Assembly (NCBI RefSeq): GCF_024158025.1
Contig: NZ_JAMZEL010000006.1
Coordinates: 302,756-366,755 of the forward strand
DNA: 64,000 nt
From: Runella salmonicolor
GTDB taxonomy: Bacteria > Bacteroidota > Bacteroidia > Cytophagales > Spirosomataceae
Direction of reading: 5' to 3'
In this document: positions 26,312 to 34,506 of the stretch, piece after piece
How positions within the stretch are numbered: position 1 is the first letter of the stretch
How the letters are laid out: every line of letters starts with the position of its first letter
The notes under the pieces: generated by a model
Seen by the model: only the letters and a program-made list of their open reading frames with translations
Database searches by the model: none
Told to the model about the DNA's origin: nothing
Position numbers and translations under genes: made by a program

Positions 26312-27577
26312 TTAGTTTCCTGCCGTCAGGCGCAGGTTATTTTGGGCTTGTAGTAGTTGCACTTCGTGCAATATTTGATTTTGGCGGGCGGTATCTTCGT
26401 TGTTTACTTCGGTCAGATAGTCGCTGGCGGTGATGATGCCGTTGTCGAGTTGTGATTCGGAGGCTTTGCGAATGGTACTTCGAATGTCGATGAGCTTACG
26501 GTCGCTTTCGACCAGTGCCTGTATGCGCTCCACTTCCCGGCGCTGATTGGCTAATCTAACCTGCGTAGCGAGCAAAAAACTTTCGCGTTGCCGTTCTATG
26601 CGTTGTTGGTTGGCCCTCAACTGCCTAATTTCCATCCCCTGACTTTTGGTGTACCAATGCGTGAGCGGAATTTGCAGTTGTACGCCCCCGATGAAATAGG
26701 TTTGGAAGCTCGTTGCCAAAAAATTGAGCCCCGGTCGGCCGTACCCACCCGTGGCAAATGCCGAAAGTTTGGGGGCATTTTTGGCTTTGATTACTTGCTC
26801 GTTGACGGCCAAGGTTTGTTTTTGGGCGTCAAATAAGCGCAATTCAGGACGAACAATTTCTGAATTTTGCGTTTCTACGGGGGGGGGCACAAGTGGCGTG
26901 TTCGTATCAATTGCCGTACCCGTCAACAGCGAAAGACCTTCCAGAGCGGCAGTGCGTCGTTTTTGGGTTTCCAACAATTGCTGTTCAATTTCCAGCAATC
27001 GGGCTTCTAAAGACAAAACATTGGAACGAATCGCGATGCCGTTTTGCACTGAGGCTTGGGTTTTGGTGAGTTTGGCCCGCAATTCTTTTTGGAGAATCTC
27101 GAAATTATGGAGCTGCCGTTCGGCAAAAAGCGCCCCAAAAAACAGATTGCTGACTTGTTCGCGAATCTGATAGAGGTCCACCGCTACTTTTTGTTGTTCG
27201 GCTTGTTGATTGGCCAAAGCCACTGATTTTTGTTTTTGGATTACGCCGCCGTCCCAGATGGTTTGGGTCACGTCAAGTGTCAATTTGTACTGGTCTTTGG
27301 GCGGGGGCGAAATTTCGAAATTGGGTAATTTGATGGGTAAACTCGTAACATCCGACTGCCAAGTGGCTTGTCCGTTGAGACGGGATTGGGGTACGTAGCT
27401 GCTGCTTAAAATCTTGATTTGTAGTTCGGTGGCCTCTTGAATCAAGCGCGTTTGAGCCGCCAGCGGGCTGTGCATTTCGGCTTGTCGGTAGCAATCTTCC
27501 AACGACAGGGGCGTTTGCGCATGGCCGATGTGATTTAAAACCAACAAAAGGCCCATGTATAAAATAAAACTTCGCAT
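26312..27577 (-). CDS. TolC-family outer membrane efflux protein
   Basis: The 421-residue protein starts with a signal peptide (cleavage after about residue 20, GHAQ) and has the TolC two-repeat pattern of long amphipathic helices, with LSLEDCYRQAEMHSP at the mature N-terminus and a second repeat from about residue 220. It is the first gene of the export operon. A palindromic TetR-type operator lies 11 bases upstream of its ATG, so the whole operon is likely repressed by the TetR protein encoded just before it. Confidence 0.88.
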   Translation of the reverse strand: MRSFILYMGLLLVLNHIGHAQTPLSLEDCYRQAEMHSPLAAQTRLIQEATELQIKILSSSYVPQSRLNGQATWQSDVTSLPIKLPNFEISPPPKDQYKLTLDVTQTIWDGGVIQKQKSVALANQQAEQQKVAVDLYQIREQVSNLFFGALFAERQLHNFEILQKELRAKLTKTQASVQNGIAIRSNVLSLEARLLEIEQQLLETQKRRTAALEGLSLLTGTAIDTNTPLVPPPVETQNSEIVRPELRLFDAQKQTLAVNEQVIKAKNAPKLSAFATGGYGRPGLNFLATSFQTYFIGGVQLQIPLTHWYTKSQGMEIRQLRANQQRIERQRESFLLATQVRLANQRREVERIQALVESDRKLIDIRSTIRKASESQLDNGIITASDYLTEVNNEDTARQNQILHEVQLLQAQNNLRLTAGN

Positions 27578-27587
27578 AACCTGAAAG

Positions 27588-27605
27588 TTTAACTATTTGG
27601 TTAAA
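27588..27605. promoter_or_regulatory. TetR operator at the efflux operon
   Basis: TTTAACTATTTGGTTAAA is a nearly perfect palindrome 11 bases before the TolC start. It matches the element at 28238-28255 in 16 of 18 positions, which strongly suggests one repressor for both. Confidence 0.7.
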
Positions 27606-27620
27606 AATGGGGTAAAAAAA

Positions 27621-28223
27621 TTAAGGGGTTAAAATCAATGTTACATAGTGTTTCAATTCCTGAATGCGCTCTTCCATCAACTTGTCAAAAGTGTCATTAT
27701 CGGCCTTGAACATGTCGAGCAAAATGGGTTTTGCCAAAAATGGAAAAATACACATCCCCATCAATGACATGATAAACTGAGCAGGATTTAACTCTCTCAC
27801 ATTCCCCTTTTTGAATTCAACATAATAGCTTTGGGCTACTTGCCGGCTCAGTTCAATCGGCAATTTTTTTATGAATGCCGATTTGTCTTTGTTATTCACG
27901 GTATTGAGTACAAACAAAGGCAGGTACGGATTTTTAAGCAACAGATCCATGTACCCTTCAATAAAAATGTGAATTTTATCAACAAAAGGAATGTCTTGAC
28001 TAAATTTTTCGCCCATTTTTGGAAAAAAACTCTGGATTTTTGCGTCAAACACTTTCTCAAACAACTTGTCTTTGGAACGAAAATAATAATGCAAAAGCGC
28101 TTTATTGATGCCGGCTACATCGGCGATGTCCTGCATACGTGAGCCGTCGTAGCCGTCACGCATGAAGACTTCTTCAGCGGCTTTTAAGATTTTTTCTTCG
28201 GTGGATAGTTCTATTTCTGTCAT
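27621..28223 (-). CDS. TetR/AcrR family repressor
   Basis: The 200-residue protein has the N-terminal TetR helix-turn-helix (ILKAAEEVFMRDGYDGSRMQDIADVAGINKALLHYYF region, residues 12-48) and a ligand-binding C-terminal domain with many phenylalanines. It is encoded directly before the TolC-like gene, on the same strand, and a matching palindrome lies before both genes. It should repress itself and the efflux operon until its ligand, probably a hydrophobic compound that the pump exports, binds. Confidence 0.9.
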   Translation of the reverse strand: MTEIELSTEEKILKAAEEVFMRDGYDGSRMQDIADVAGINKALLHYYFRSKDKLFEKVFDAKIQSFFPKMGEKFSQDIPFVDKIHIFIEGYMDLLLKNPYLPLFVLNTVNNKDKSAFIKKLPIELSRQVAQSYYVEFKKGNVRELNPAQFIMSLMGMCIFPFLAKPILLDMFKADNDTFDKLMEERIQELKHYVTLILTP

Positions 28224-28237
28224 GTTTAACTTATAAG

Positions 28238-28255
28238 TTTAACCAAATGGTTAAA
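28238..28255. promoter_or_regulatory. TetR operator at its own gene
   Basis: TTTAACCAAATGGTTAAA is a palindrome 15 bases before the tetR ATG. An adjoining 12-base perfect palindrome, AACTTATAAGTT (28228-28239), may extend the site. Confidence 0.7.
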
Positions 28256-28315
28256 TATGTTACAAAGGAATTAATTACATTTTTGTTTTCCAAATAAAAA
28301 GGAAAAATAAATTCT

Positions 28316-28354
28316 TGAAAACAAAAAAGGAAGACCTCTTAAAGCCTTCCTTTT
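28316..28354 (-). terminator. Terminator after the glycosyltransferase gene
   Basis: On the minus strand AAAAGGAAG and CTTCCTTTT form a stem with a 12-base loop, followed by TTTTGTTTTC. It stands nine bases past the stop codon of the gene at 28363-30156. Confidence 0.75.
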
Positions 28355-28362
28355 GAATGTGT

Positions 28363-30156
28363 TTATTTCTTCAGCGATTCCGAAATCTTCTCATAATCAG
28401 GCTTTCGGCGGAAGAAGACAAAGCCGTTTTCTTCTTTAAGCAGTTCCAGATTTGGGTGGTTACGGAATTGTTCGGCACGGTCGAGGCGCGAAATCAAAAA
28501 CGTAGGTTTATCTACGGGGCCATTTAGCAGCCAGTCTTCGTTGCTTGCTTCGAGGCGCACACCAATGGGCTTTTTGAAGTAAAAAAACTGCGCATAACTC
28601 TTAAATCCAATGGGCCAAACGTACACATCCTGACCTCGTTTGGACTGGTAAAAATCAATGACGGTCCGCTGGGTATAGCCTTCAATTTTGGGTACAACTA
28701 CGGCACCGTAAACAAACAATAAAAGCGCAGTAGCGAAAAATAATATTCTGATTGCCAGTAACTTGCGGTTTTTCCATAGAATGGTTGAAAACACAATTGT
28801 TCCGAAATACAGTACGCCAAACAACCATTCATGCCCTGCCCACTCCACGGGAGCTTGCAAATTGGCCACCACAAATACATCATCTATGTAGGGCGTAACC
28901 GCCGCCGAATACATCCCAATGAGCGGTACGGCAGTGAGCACCAGCGACAGGATAAACCCAATGATGAGCAATAAAACGGTCATCCAACGCGGCCACGTAA
29001 TTTCATTTTTTAGCCAACGGTACAACCACAAAGCCGCCAAAAACGACAGCGGGAAATAGGTCAGGGAACTATAATGCACAATTTTGGTCGTGACAATAGA
29101 AAACACAATCATCACCACCCAAAACAAGCAAAGCATCATCAATGTAAAGGAAGAAAGCTTTTCAGAAGTTGTCACCTCCTCCTGGGGAGCCTTGCCTAAT
29201 TTTTGGAGCAGAGGAGTAAGAATTCGACTCACATACGGCAAGCCAAGCACCGAAATAGGGAAGCAACCAATCAAAACCACCACAAAATGATAATAAAACG
29301 GTTGGCCGTGGTCGGCTTCGGAGGTAGCACCGAGGCGATATAAATACTCCAAAAAAGCCACAAATGTAGCCCAGCCGCTTTCCCAAATAATGGCCAACAT
29401 CCAACCTGCCGTAAGTACGCCCGCAGTAATGCCATAGATGAGGATGTTTTTGAGGGAGAAGAACCCGTCCGACGGTTTCGGACTGTTAGCATATCCGTCC
29501 GACGGTTTCAAACCGTCAGACGGATGTAGGTCAGACGGGCGATGCTGAAAATAACGGATGAGCCAAAATGCGCCCAAGGTTAACGTGGGCACGCCCACCC
29601 CCACGGGACCCTTGGTCCATACCGCCAACCCCGCAAAAATACCCGCAAGAAAAAAGCGCAGGCTACTCGACTGGGTTTCTTTTTTCAAAGGAGCGATGAG
29701 GTATAGCACGCTCAAAAACATGAAATAGTTGAATAATGGGTCGATAATTCCTGACTTAAAATACAAATGCGGCGTGACCGAACCCAGATAAGCCAAGGCC
29801 CATAAAAAGCCGAATCGGGCGTCAATTAGACGTTTGCCCACAAAATAAAAGGTCAATAAGGTAATGATTCCGACGACGGCATTGGGAAAACGGGCGGCAA
29901 ATTCGTTGACCCCAAACACTTTCATCGACAATGCCTGTATCCAGATAAACAAAGGTGGTTTTTCCCAAAAAGGTTGATAATCAATCTGTACGCGCAGATA
30001 ATTGCCCGTGGCCAACATTTCGCGCGCCGATTCGGCAAAGTTGATTTCGTCCCAGTCAAATAAATGGACGTTGCCTAAATAAGGAACAAAAAAAACAAAA
30101 GCCAGCAGGGCCACGACCCAGGGTTTTTCGATTGAGATGGAAGATTGGTTTTTCAA
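28363..30156 (-). CDS. GT39/ArnT-like membrane glycosyltransferase
   Basis: The 597-residue protein has about ten to twelve membrane segments and the N-terminal extracytoplasmic loop of the PMT/ArnT superfamily: DWDEINFAESAREML near residue 34 carries the catalytic aspartate, and FWEKPPLFIWIQA follows near residue 63. These enzymes move a sugar from a polyprenyl phosphate to lipid or protein. Residues about 204-233 form an odd loop rich in repeated PSDG units, encoded by a palindromic DNA repeat (29464-29539). The gene may work with the PAP2-type phosphatase encoded just upstream, which could recycle the lipid carrier. Confidence 0.82.
   Translation of the reverse strand: MKNQSSISIEKPWVVALLAFVFFVPYLGNVHLFDWDEINFAESAREMLATGNYLRVQIDYQPFWEKPPLFIWIQALSMKVFGVNEFAARFPNAVVGIITLLTFYFVGKRLIDARFGFLWALAYLGSVTPHLYFKSGIIDPLFNYFMFLSVLYLIAPLKKETQSSSLRFFLAGIFAGLAVWTKGPVGVGVPTLTLGAFWLIRYFQHRPSDLHPSDGLKPSDGYANSPKPSDGFFSLKNILIYGITAGVLTAGWMLAIIWESGWATFVAFLEYLYRLGATSEADHGQPFYYHFVVVLIGCFPISVLGLPYVSRILTPLLQKLGKAPQEEVTTSEKLSSFTLMMLCLFWVVMIVFSIVTTKIVHYSSLTYFPLSFLAALWLYRWLKNEITWPRWMTVLLLIIGFILSLVLTAVPLIGMYSAAVTPYIDDVFVVANLQAPVEWAGHEWLFGVLYFGTIVFSTILWKNRKLLAIRILFFATALLLFVYGAVVVPKIEGYTQRTVIDFYQSKRGQDVYVWPIGFKSYAQFFYFKKPIGVRLEASNEDWLLNGPVDKPTFLISRLDRAEQFRNHPNLELLKEENGFVFFRRKPDYEKISESLKK
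29464..29539. repeat. Palindromic repeat inserted in frame inside a gene
   Basis: CCGTCCGACGGTTT-type units occur three times: at 29465, as the full palindrome at 29495-29523 (CCGTCCGACGGTTT/AAACCGTCAGACGG), and partially at 29531-29539. In the reading frame of the glycosyltransferase they encode the repeated PSDG segment without a stop. Confidence 0.75.
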
Positions 30157-30218
30157 TGGTTAGTGAGTTTATCAGCCAATAAAATGGATTTTATGCGTAT
30201 TGTGTTGATATTCAGTAT

Positions 30219-30848
30219 CTAAAGCCTAGATGTTAGTCTGAATCGGTGACTGTTTAAAACCAAGGTATAGGCCGTCAGTGTCCCCAATAATGACCCAACG
30301 TACACATCAATCAGAAAGTGTTGCATCAAATACATTCTGGAAAAGCCGATGGTTGCGGCGGTTATCAAACATAAAAATTTCAAAAGCGGAGATTTAATCC
30401 AAATCGCAATTAAGGCAAATAATGCAAACGCCGAGGTTGTATGACCCGATGGAAAGCTATTCCAATGACTCAATTCAACCCCCTCAACGGTGTGTAGATG
30501 CTGCATCATCCCCGAAAAATATTCTGCGGGACGTGGTTCTTTTGGAAATCCGAAATTCTTAATCAATTGCGCAATAATGCCCGAAATGGCGTAGGAAGCC
30601 AAAACCAGAATCCCTTTAGGGCGCGACCGATACAGCATGAGCAATCCTAGGCCAATCACAAAAGCTCCGTCGCCCAAATGGGTAACGTATTTGAAAAACA
30701 CGTCGGCCCAAGGATGATAAAAATGATTGACTTCTAAACTAATAATGCCCTGACGATAAAGGAGTTGGTAGCTGCCAAGTCCCAGCAGAAAGAGACCGTA
30801 TGGAAGGATAAAAGCCCAATTGATGCGCAGTAATTTAAGCAGGTTCAT
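30219..30848 (-). CDS. PAP2 family lipid phosphatase
   Basis: The 209-residue membrane protein carries the three PAP2 motifs: KNFGFPKEPRP near residue 88, the PSGH core (SFPSGHTTSAF) near residue 133, and SRMYLMQHFLIDV near residue 170. These enzymes dephosphorylate lipid phosphates such as undecaprenyl diphosphate or phosphatidic acid at the outer face of the inner membrane. Five to six membrane segments are visible. The gene precedes the ArnT-like transferase on the same strand with 62 bases between, so a shared role in envelope glycolipid turnover is plausible. Confidence 0.88.
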   Translation of the reverse strand: MNLLKLLRINWAFILPYGLFLLGLGSYQLLYRQGIISLEVNHFYHPWADVFFKYVTHLGDGAFVIGLGLLMLYRSRPKGILVLASYAISGIIAQLIKNFGFPKEPRPAEYFSGMMQHLHTVEGVELSHWNSFPSGHTTSAFALFALIAIWIKSPLLKFLCLITAATIGFSRMYLMQHFLIDVYVGSLLGTLTAYTLVLNSHRFRLTSRL

Positions 30849-30922
30849 GGGGCAAAGATAGCCTGTCTGAAAATAAAATCCCCATTTTTACGTTGTGTAT
30901 CCGCTTACAACTTTTAGTTACT

Positions 30923-31753
30923 ATGAAAAAAATATTCCTCTTTAGTCTATTGAGCGCGTTTTTGATGACCATCAACGCTACCGCCCAGAAAATGCTTCAA
31001 GAAGTCATTGTGGACTACGTGGTTTTTCGCCCTAATAATATGGTAAACAAGGTTTTGGCCAAAAATAAGCCGATTAAAGTATCGCTCCCCAAAGGCACAA
31101 AAACGGCATTTTACCGGGTTACGGTTTATCAGAACGATAAAGTAAATACTTCCGATACTTTCTATAAAAGCCTGCGCGTCATTAATCCCGACTCATTGTC
31201 AAAAGAAAGATTTGATTTTACACCTTACCTCGCCGAACCCAACGGTGAAGTGGGGGTAGAGGTGTATTTCTTTGCCGACAAAAACGCTGCTGGCCGATTT
31301 GATTCTGGAAAAGATGCGGAAGCTTGTCAGAAAATCGACAGCACCAAAAGCACCGTGGGAGTGCTGAGTACAACCTGCGCGGGAGAAGAATTATACGTGG
31401 GAATTAAGAAAAAAGGCAAAGGGCCTTTGGTGACGGTAAAAGTAGAAATCGTGGCCTTGGCCGACGTGGCCGAAGACCCCATCAACGACCGCTATCCGTT
31501 TTCTATTCAAAACGAATTGAGCGGTGAAGTTTCTTATGAAGTAAGCGGCGACCGTAGCAATTGGCAGGCCTTTTTTCTTCCATCCAAAAAGAAAGCGGAG
31601 TTTAAATTGGCTGATAACCAAGTGTATATGCGTGTGAGCACCCTCGACAAAGCCAGCGAAGAATACAAAATAGATTCTGGCAAAAACTACCGTCTCTACT
31701 GGAACAAAGACACCAACAAGGTTGATTTGGGAGAGATTCCTGCTAAAAAGTAG
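30923..31753 (+). CDS. Hypothetical secreted protein
   Basis: The 276-residue product starts with a clear signal peptide (about 1-22, ending NATAQ). The ATG at 30923 was chosen over a start 30 bases upstream because it gives the standard signal peptide. The mature protein looks beta-rich and has two cysteine-containing segments (EACQKI and STTCAGEELYVG), possibly a disulfide. No family is recognised. It is divergent from the PAP2 gene and convergent with the thiamine operon. Confidence 0.6.
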   Translation: MKKIFLFSLLSAFLMTINATAQKMLQEVIVDYVVFRPNNMVNKVLAKNKPIKVSLPKGTKTAFYRVTVYQNDKVNTSDTFYKSLRVINPDSLSKERFDFTPYLAEPNGEVGVEVYFFADKNAAGRFDSGKDAEACQKIDSTKSTVGVLSTTCAGEELYVGIKKKGKGPLVTVKVEIVALADVAEDPINDRYPFSIQNELSGEVSYEVSGDRSNWQAFFLPSKKKAEFKLADNQVYMRVSTLDKASEEYKIDSGKNYRLYWNKDTNKVDLGEIPAKK

Positions 31754-31765
31754 GAATCTCCCGTT
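31733..31765. terminator. Possible bidirectional terminator between convergent genes
   Basis: GAGATTCCT and AGGAATCTC form a stem with a 10-base loop. It overlaps the last codons of the secreted-protein gene and lies before the end of the Trm112-like gene. The T-run is weak. Confidence 0.45.
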
Positions 31766-31770
31766 GAATT

Positions 31771-32031
31771 TTACTTCAATAATTTCTCTTTAAAACCCGC
31801 CCCCAGCTGCTTCGACCAACGTTGCAGAATGGGTTCTTCGAGCTGTTTTTCGCGGTATTCGTCGGGGTTCATGATGGGGATTCCGTACACGATGGGATAA
31901 TACCGCCGGCAGGTTTCGCAGGTAAGCAGCCCTTCAATGATGTTTTGGTCGGTATCTTGCTTTATAATCGTGAGTTGGAGGTCTTGCTTGTCAAACGGAC
32001 AGCAGAGTTTATGGACGAGGGTTGGTTTCAT
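31771..32031 (-). CDS. Trm112-like zinc-ribbon protein
   Basis: The 86-residue protein resembles the Trm112/YcaR family: CCPFDKQDL near residue 10 and CETCRRYYPIVYGIPIM near residue 40 match the CPxCKxxL and CxxCxRxYPIxDGIPxM halves, although one cysteine of the first pair is replaced (CPFD). Trm112 proteins bind and activate class I methyltransferases. The ATG at 32031 overlaps the ThiE-like gene by 23 bases and begins right before the family core; an earlier in-frame ATG is at 32076. As the last gene of an operon that opens with a class I methyltransferase, it may be the partner of that enzyme. Confidence 0.7.
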   Translation of the reverse strand: MKPTLVHKLCCPFDKQDLQLTIIKQDTDQNIIEGLLTCETCRRYYPIVYGIPIMNPDEYREKQLEEPILQRWSKQLGAGFKEKLLK

Positions 32032-32668
32032 GGGATGATGTTGAAAAATGATTGTTGAATTGTTGGGTGGTTTCAAACGGATTGGCTGACTTCATGATGG
32101 CCGAGATAAGGGCCACGCCATTGATGCCGCAGTCTTGCAGCGTAGCAATATTTTCTAAGGAGATTCCTCCCGCGACGAAAATGGGCATTTTAGTCAGCTT
32201 TCGGGCTTTCTGTACGGTGGCTTTGGTCACAATTTCGCAGGAATCAGCCGAGGACGACGGGAATAAGGAGCAAAAAGAAACGTAATCAAATTGGTGGTCA
32301 TTGGCCCAATGTACCGTGGTCAAATCATTACCGCAGGTGATTCCCTTCAAAAATGAGCGACCGATGAGGGTTTCAATCTCCTCAATTTCGGCGCGTGGGT
32401 GGTCAAAATGAACCCCGTCCAAAGCGGTTTCTTTTACTAATTCCCAGTGATTATTGATCAAAACGGGCACTTCTGCCGCGTGGGCCAACGCCGTAATTTC
32501 TTGGATAAAAGCGATTTTGTTGGTTTTCTCGGACCAATGGTCCCAGATTTGCACCGTGCTGATGCCCGCGTGGAGGGCCTGCGCCAATCGAGGTAAGGTA
32601 AATGCACTGTCCCAACTTGGGTCAATGACCAAATACACCCCGCCCGTTATTTCGTTACGTTTTTTCAT
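32009..32668 (-). CDS. Diverged ThiE/TenI-like thiamine-phosphate-synthase fold protein
   Basis: The 219-residue protein has the TIM-barrel pattern of thiamine phosphate synthase: GGVYLVIDP at the start, VPVLINNHWELV, ALDGVHFDHP, FDYVSFCSLFPSSSAD and the C-terminal IFVAGGISLENI phosphate loop. ThiE couples hydroxymethylpyrimidine diphosphate and thiazole phosphate. Several catalytic positions differ from ThiE: the QLRxK segment reads VQIWDHW and the GVHxGQxD segment reads GVHFDHPR, so the reaction may be different or the protein may be closer to TenI. Its ATG overlaps the stop of the AIR-synthase-like gene (ATGA). It is third in a TPP-riboswitch operon. Confidence 0.75.
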   Translation of the reverse strand: MKKRNEITGGVYLVIDPSWDSAFTLPRLAQALHAGISTVQIWDHWSEKTNKIAFIQEITALAHAAEVPVLINNHWELVKETALDGVHFDHPRAEIEEIETLIGRSFLKGITCGNDLTTVHWANDHQFDYVSFCSLFPSSSADSCEIVTKATVQKARKLTKMPIFVAGGISLENIATLQDCGINGVALISAIMKSANPFETTQQFNNHFSTSSHETNPRP

Positions 32669-33726
32669 GTAAGTCCTTGGGTTAAAGCATTGAAAAAAGC
32701 CGCCCAGTACGGGTCGGTTGCGGGTGGAATGATGCGAGAATACCCTGCTTGGGTACGTTGTCGAATCCCTTTTTCGGAGGTCGTAAATTTGCCGACGCGG
32801 GTTGCGGGAATCCCTTCTTCTGTTAGTTTTTGAATCAATTGGGCCGTTTTTTCGGGTTTTACGGCCATAATCATTGCACCAGCTCCTACCGAATAGGCGG
32901 GGTCAATGGCAAAAAAGTCGCACACAGTTTTAACAACGGGGCCGATGGGTAATGAATCGGTTACTACTTCTGCACCGCACTCAGAAGCCACGGCCATTTC
33001 GTAGATAGCACCTAAGATGCCGCCTTCGGTTACGTCGTGCATAGCCATCACGCTCGGCCCTTCCTTTTCGTTGAAAGCCGACGCAATCAGCCCTTCTTTC
33101 AGGCTGGTTGTTTGGTAAAACAGTTCCGAGGCTTCCTGAAAAACAGCCACACCGCATTCATTTTTGACCGTATTGGGAAAGCTACGCGCCAAAATAGAGG
33201 TGGCAATCAACGCGGCTTGTTTGGTCACGATGATGTCGTGGCTAGGTTGCGCCCATTGGCTGCACAGCATTTTGCCTTTTTCGGCCACGGCAATCATGGT
33301 GCCACCGCCCGCAATGGTTGAGTTGATGCCTTCAAACCGCCCCGTATGTCCGCCCGTGATGGCGACGCCGATTTGCTGACAAAAGCGGTGGATATATTGC
33401 CAATACGCCTGAAAATCAGTCTCTGACACCTCCGTAGGAAGGTTCAGTACAAACTGCGCATATTGCGGCGCTACGCCCGTAGTAGCCATGTCGTTGGCCA
33501 TCAAATGCACCGACAACCACGCCGATTCTTCCAGCCCGAGGCTCGGAATATAAGAAAGTGGGTCGCTGGTGAGGGCCATTTCGTACCCGTTGGGTAATGT
33601 AATGAGGGAAATATCGGTGCCGAAATACGGGCCAATTTTCACCTCTTTGCGGGCGGCACCGCAGTAAGGGAAAATATGATTTTTAAACGCCTCGTCCGTT
33701 ATTTTCCCCGTTTCGTTTGTTTTCAT
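32665..33726 (-). CDS. AIR-synthase/HypE/ThiL-superfamily protein
   Basis: The 353-residue protein belongs to the PurM/HypE/ThiL/SelD superfamily of ATP-using enzymes. The N-terminal half has the strand and helix pair with SDPLSY and the HLMANDMATTGVAPQYAQFVLNLP segment that binds ATP and metal (the NDxAxxGxxP pattern); the C-terminal half has AMHDVTEGGILGAIYEMA, typical of HypE. It is not a standard ThiL by size, but ThiL is a superfamily member, so a thiamine-phosphate kinase-like role is possible under TPP control. It lies three bases after the methyltransferase gene and overlaps the ThiE-like gene. Confidence 0.75.
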   Translation of the reverse strand: MKTNETGKITDEAFKNHIFPYCGAARKEVKIGPYFGTDISLITLPNGYEMALTSDPLSYIPSLGLEESAWLSVHLMANDMATTGVAPQYAQFVLNLPTEVSETDFQAYWQYIHRFCQQIGVAITGGHTGRFEGINSTIAGGGTMIAVAEKGKMLCSQWAQPSHDIIVTKQAALIATSILARSFPNTVKNECGVAVFQEASELFYQTTSLKEGLIASAFNEKEGPSVMAMHDVTEGGILGAIYEMAVASECGAEVVTDSLPIGPVVKTVCDFFAIDPAYSVGAGAMIMAVKPEKTAQLIQKLTEEGIPATRVGKFTTSEKGIRQRTQAGYSRIIPPATDPYWAAFFNALTQGLT

Positions 33727-33729
33727 GGT

Positions 33730-34428
33730 TTACAGAAGTTTGACGTACAACCCAAAAAAATCGCCGTACGGCACGCTCCATTGCTGCACTGGAAACCACT
33801 TAGGCAGGCCAGTACAAGTCCATTCAATGCTGTATTCGCGGCCTTTTAGGGCTTCATCAATGACCGAAATGAGGTGATTGGGGGTGTAGAAAGTAGCCGT
33901 GACGTAAAAAGGGTTTTTGCCGAATGCCTGCTGAATACGCCGACGTGCTACCTTTGGCGAATTGCGGTTCATCATTCCAAATACAATGCCGTGTTTGCCT
34001 ACCCGCGCCGCTTCGCGAATCACCCGAACGGGGTCGCGGTAGTACTCAAAAGTGGTAATAAACGCCACGGCATCGAAGGTGTGGTCTTTGAAGGGCATGA
34101 AGTGAGAGTCGGCCATGACCAAATCGCCTTTGAACAAATGCACAGCTTGGGACAACATAAAAGGCGAAATATCGCCGCCTGAAGCCTCAATGCCGATTTG
34201 ATGCCACCACCGGGTAAATCGTGTAGTACCGCAGCCAAATTCCAAGAGGGTGTTGATGCGAGAGTCCTTTTTGACGAGTTGTTCGATGACTTTCTTCTGC
34301 CACACTTCGGCCCGTTTGTAAGGGCCTTCGTACCATTGTTCGTAGGTATCGGTAAATTCCCGATTAAAGAACCACTCCTTGCGGTTTTGCCAGTTGGTCA
34401 GGTCTTTTTTGACGATTTCAAAGCTCAT
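33730..34428 (-). CDS. Class I SAM-dependent methyltransferase under a TPP riboswitch
   Basis: The 232-residue protein has the class I methyltransferase core: LLEFGCGTTRFTRWW near residue 60 (SAM-binding motif I), GGDISPFML with the acidic residue that holds the ribose, and FDAVAFITTFEYYRDP as the post-I and motif IV strand. The ATG at 34428 was chosen because the frame upstream runs through the terminator stem of the riboswitch. It is the first gene of a four-gene operon that ends with a Trm112-like protein. Its substrate is unknown; TPP control suggests thiamine or a thiamine precursor or breakdown product. Confidence 0.8.
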   Translation of the reverse strand: MSFEIVKKDLTNWQNRKEWFFNREFTDTYEQWYEGPYKRAEVWQKKVIEQLVKKDSRINTLLEFGCGTTRFTRWWHQIGIEASGGDISPFMLSQAVHLFKGDLVMADSHFMPFKDHTFDAVAFITTFEYYRDPVRVIREAARVGKHGIVFGMMNRNSPKVARRRIQQAFGKNPFYVTATFYTPNHLISVIDEALKGREYSIEWTCTGLPKWFPVQQWSVPYGDFFGLYVKLL

Positions 34429-34439
34429 AGTTGTAACAA

Positions 34440-34478
34440 AAAAAAGCCACACCTCCCCCAAAAAGGGGAAATGTGGCT
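34440..34478 (-). terminator. Terminator in the TPP riboswitch expression platform
   Basis: On the minus strand AGCCAC...GTGGCT (stem 34445-34478, with an inner CCCC/GGGG stem) is followed by eight T. It lies between the aptamer and the methyltransferase ATG, which is only about ten bases further, as in transcription-terminating riboswitches. Confidence 0.85.
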
Positions 34479-34506
34479 ATGGATGATATGAATGTTTTCA
34501 GTGTGA

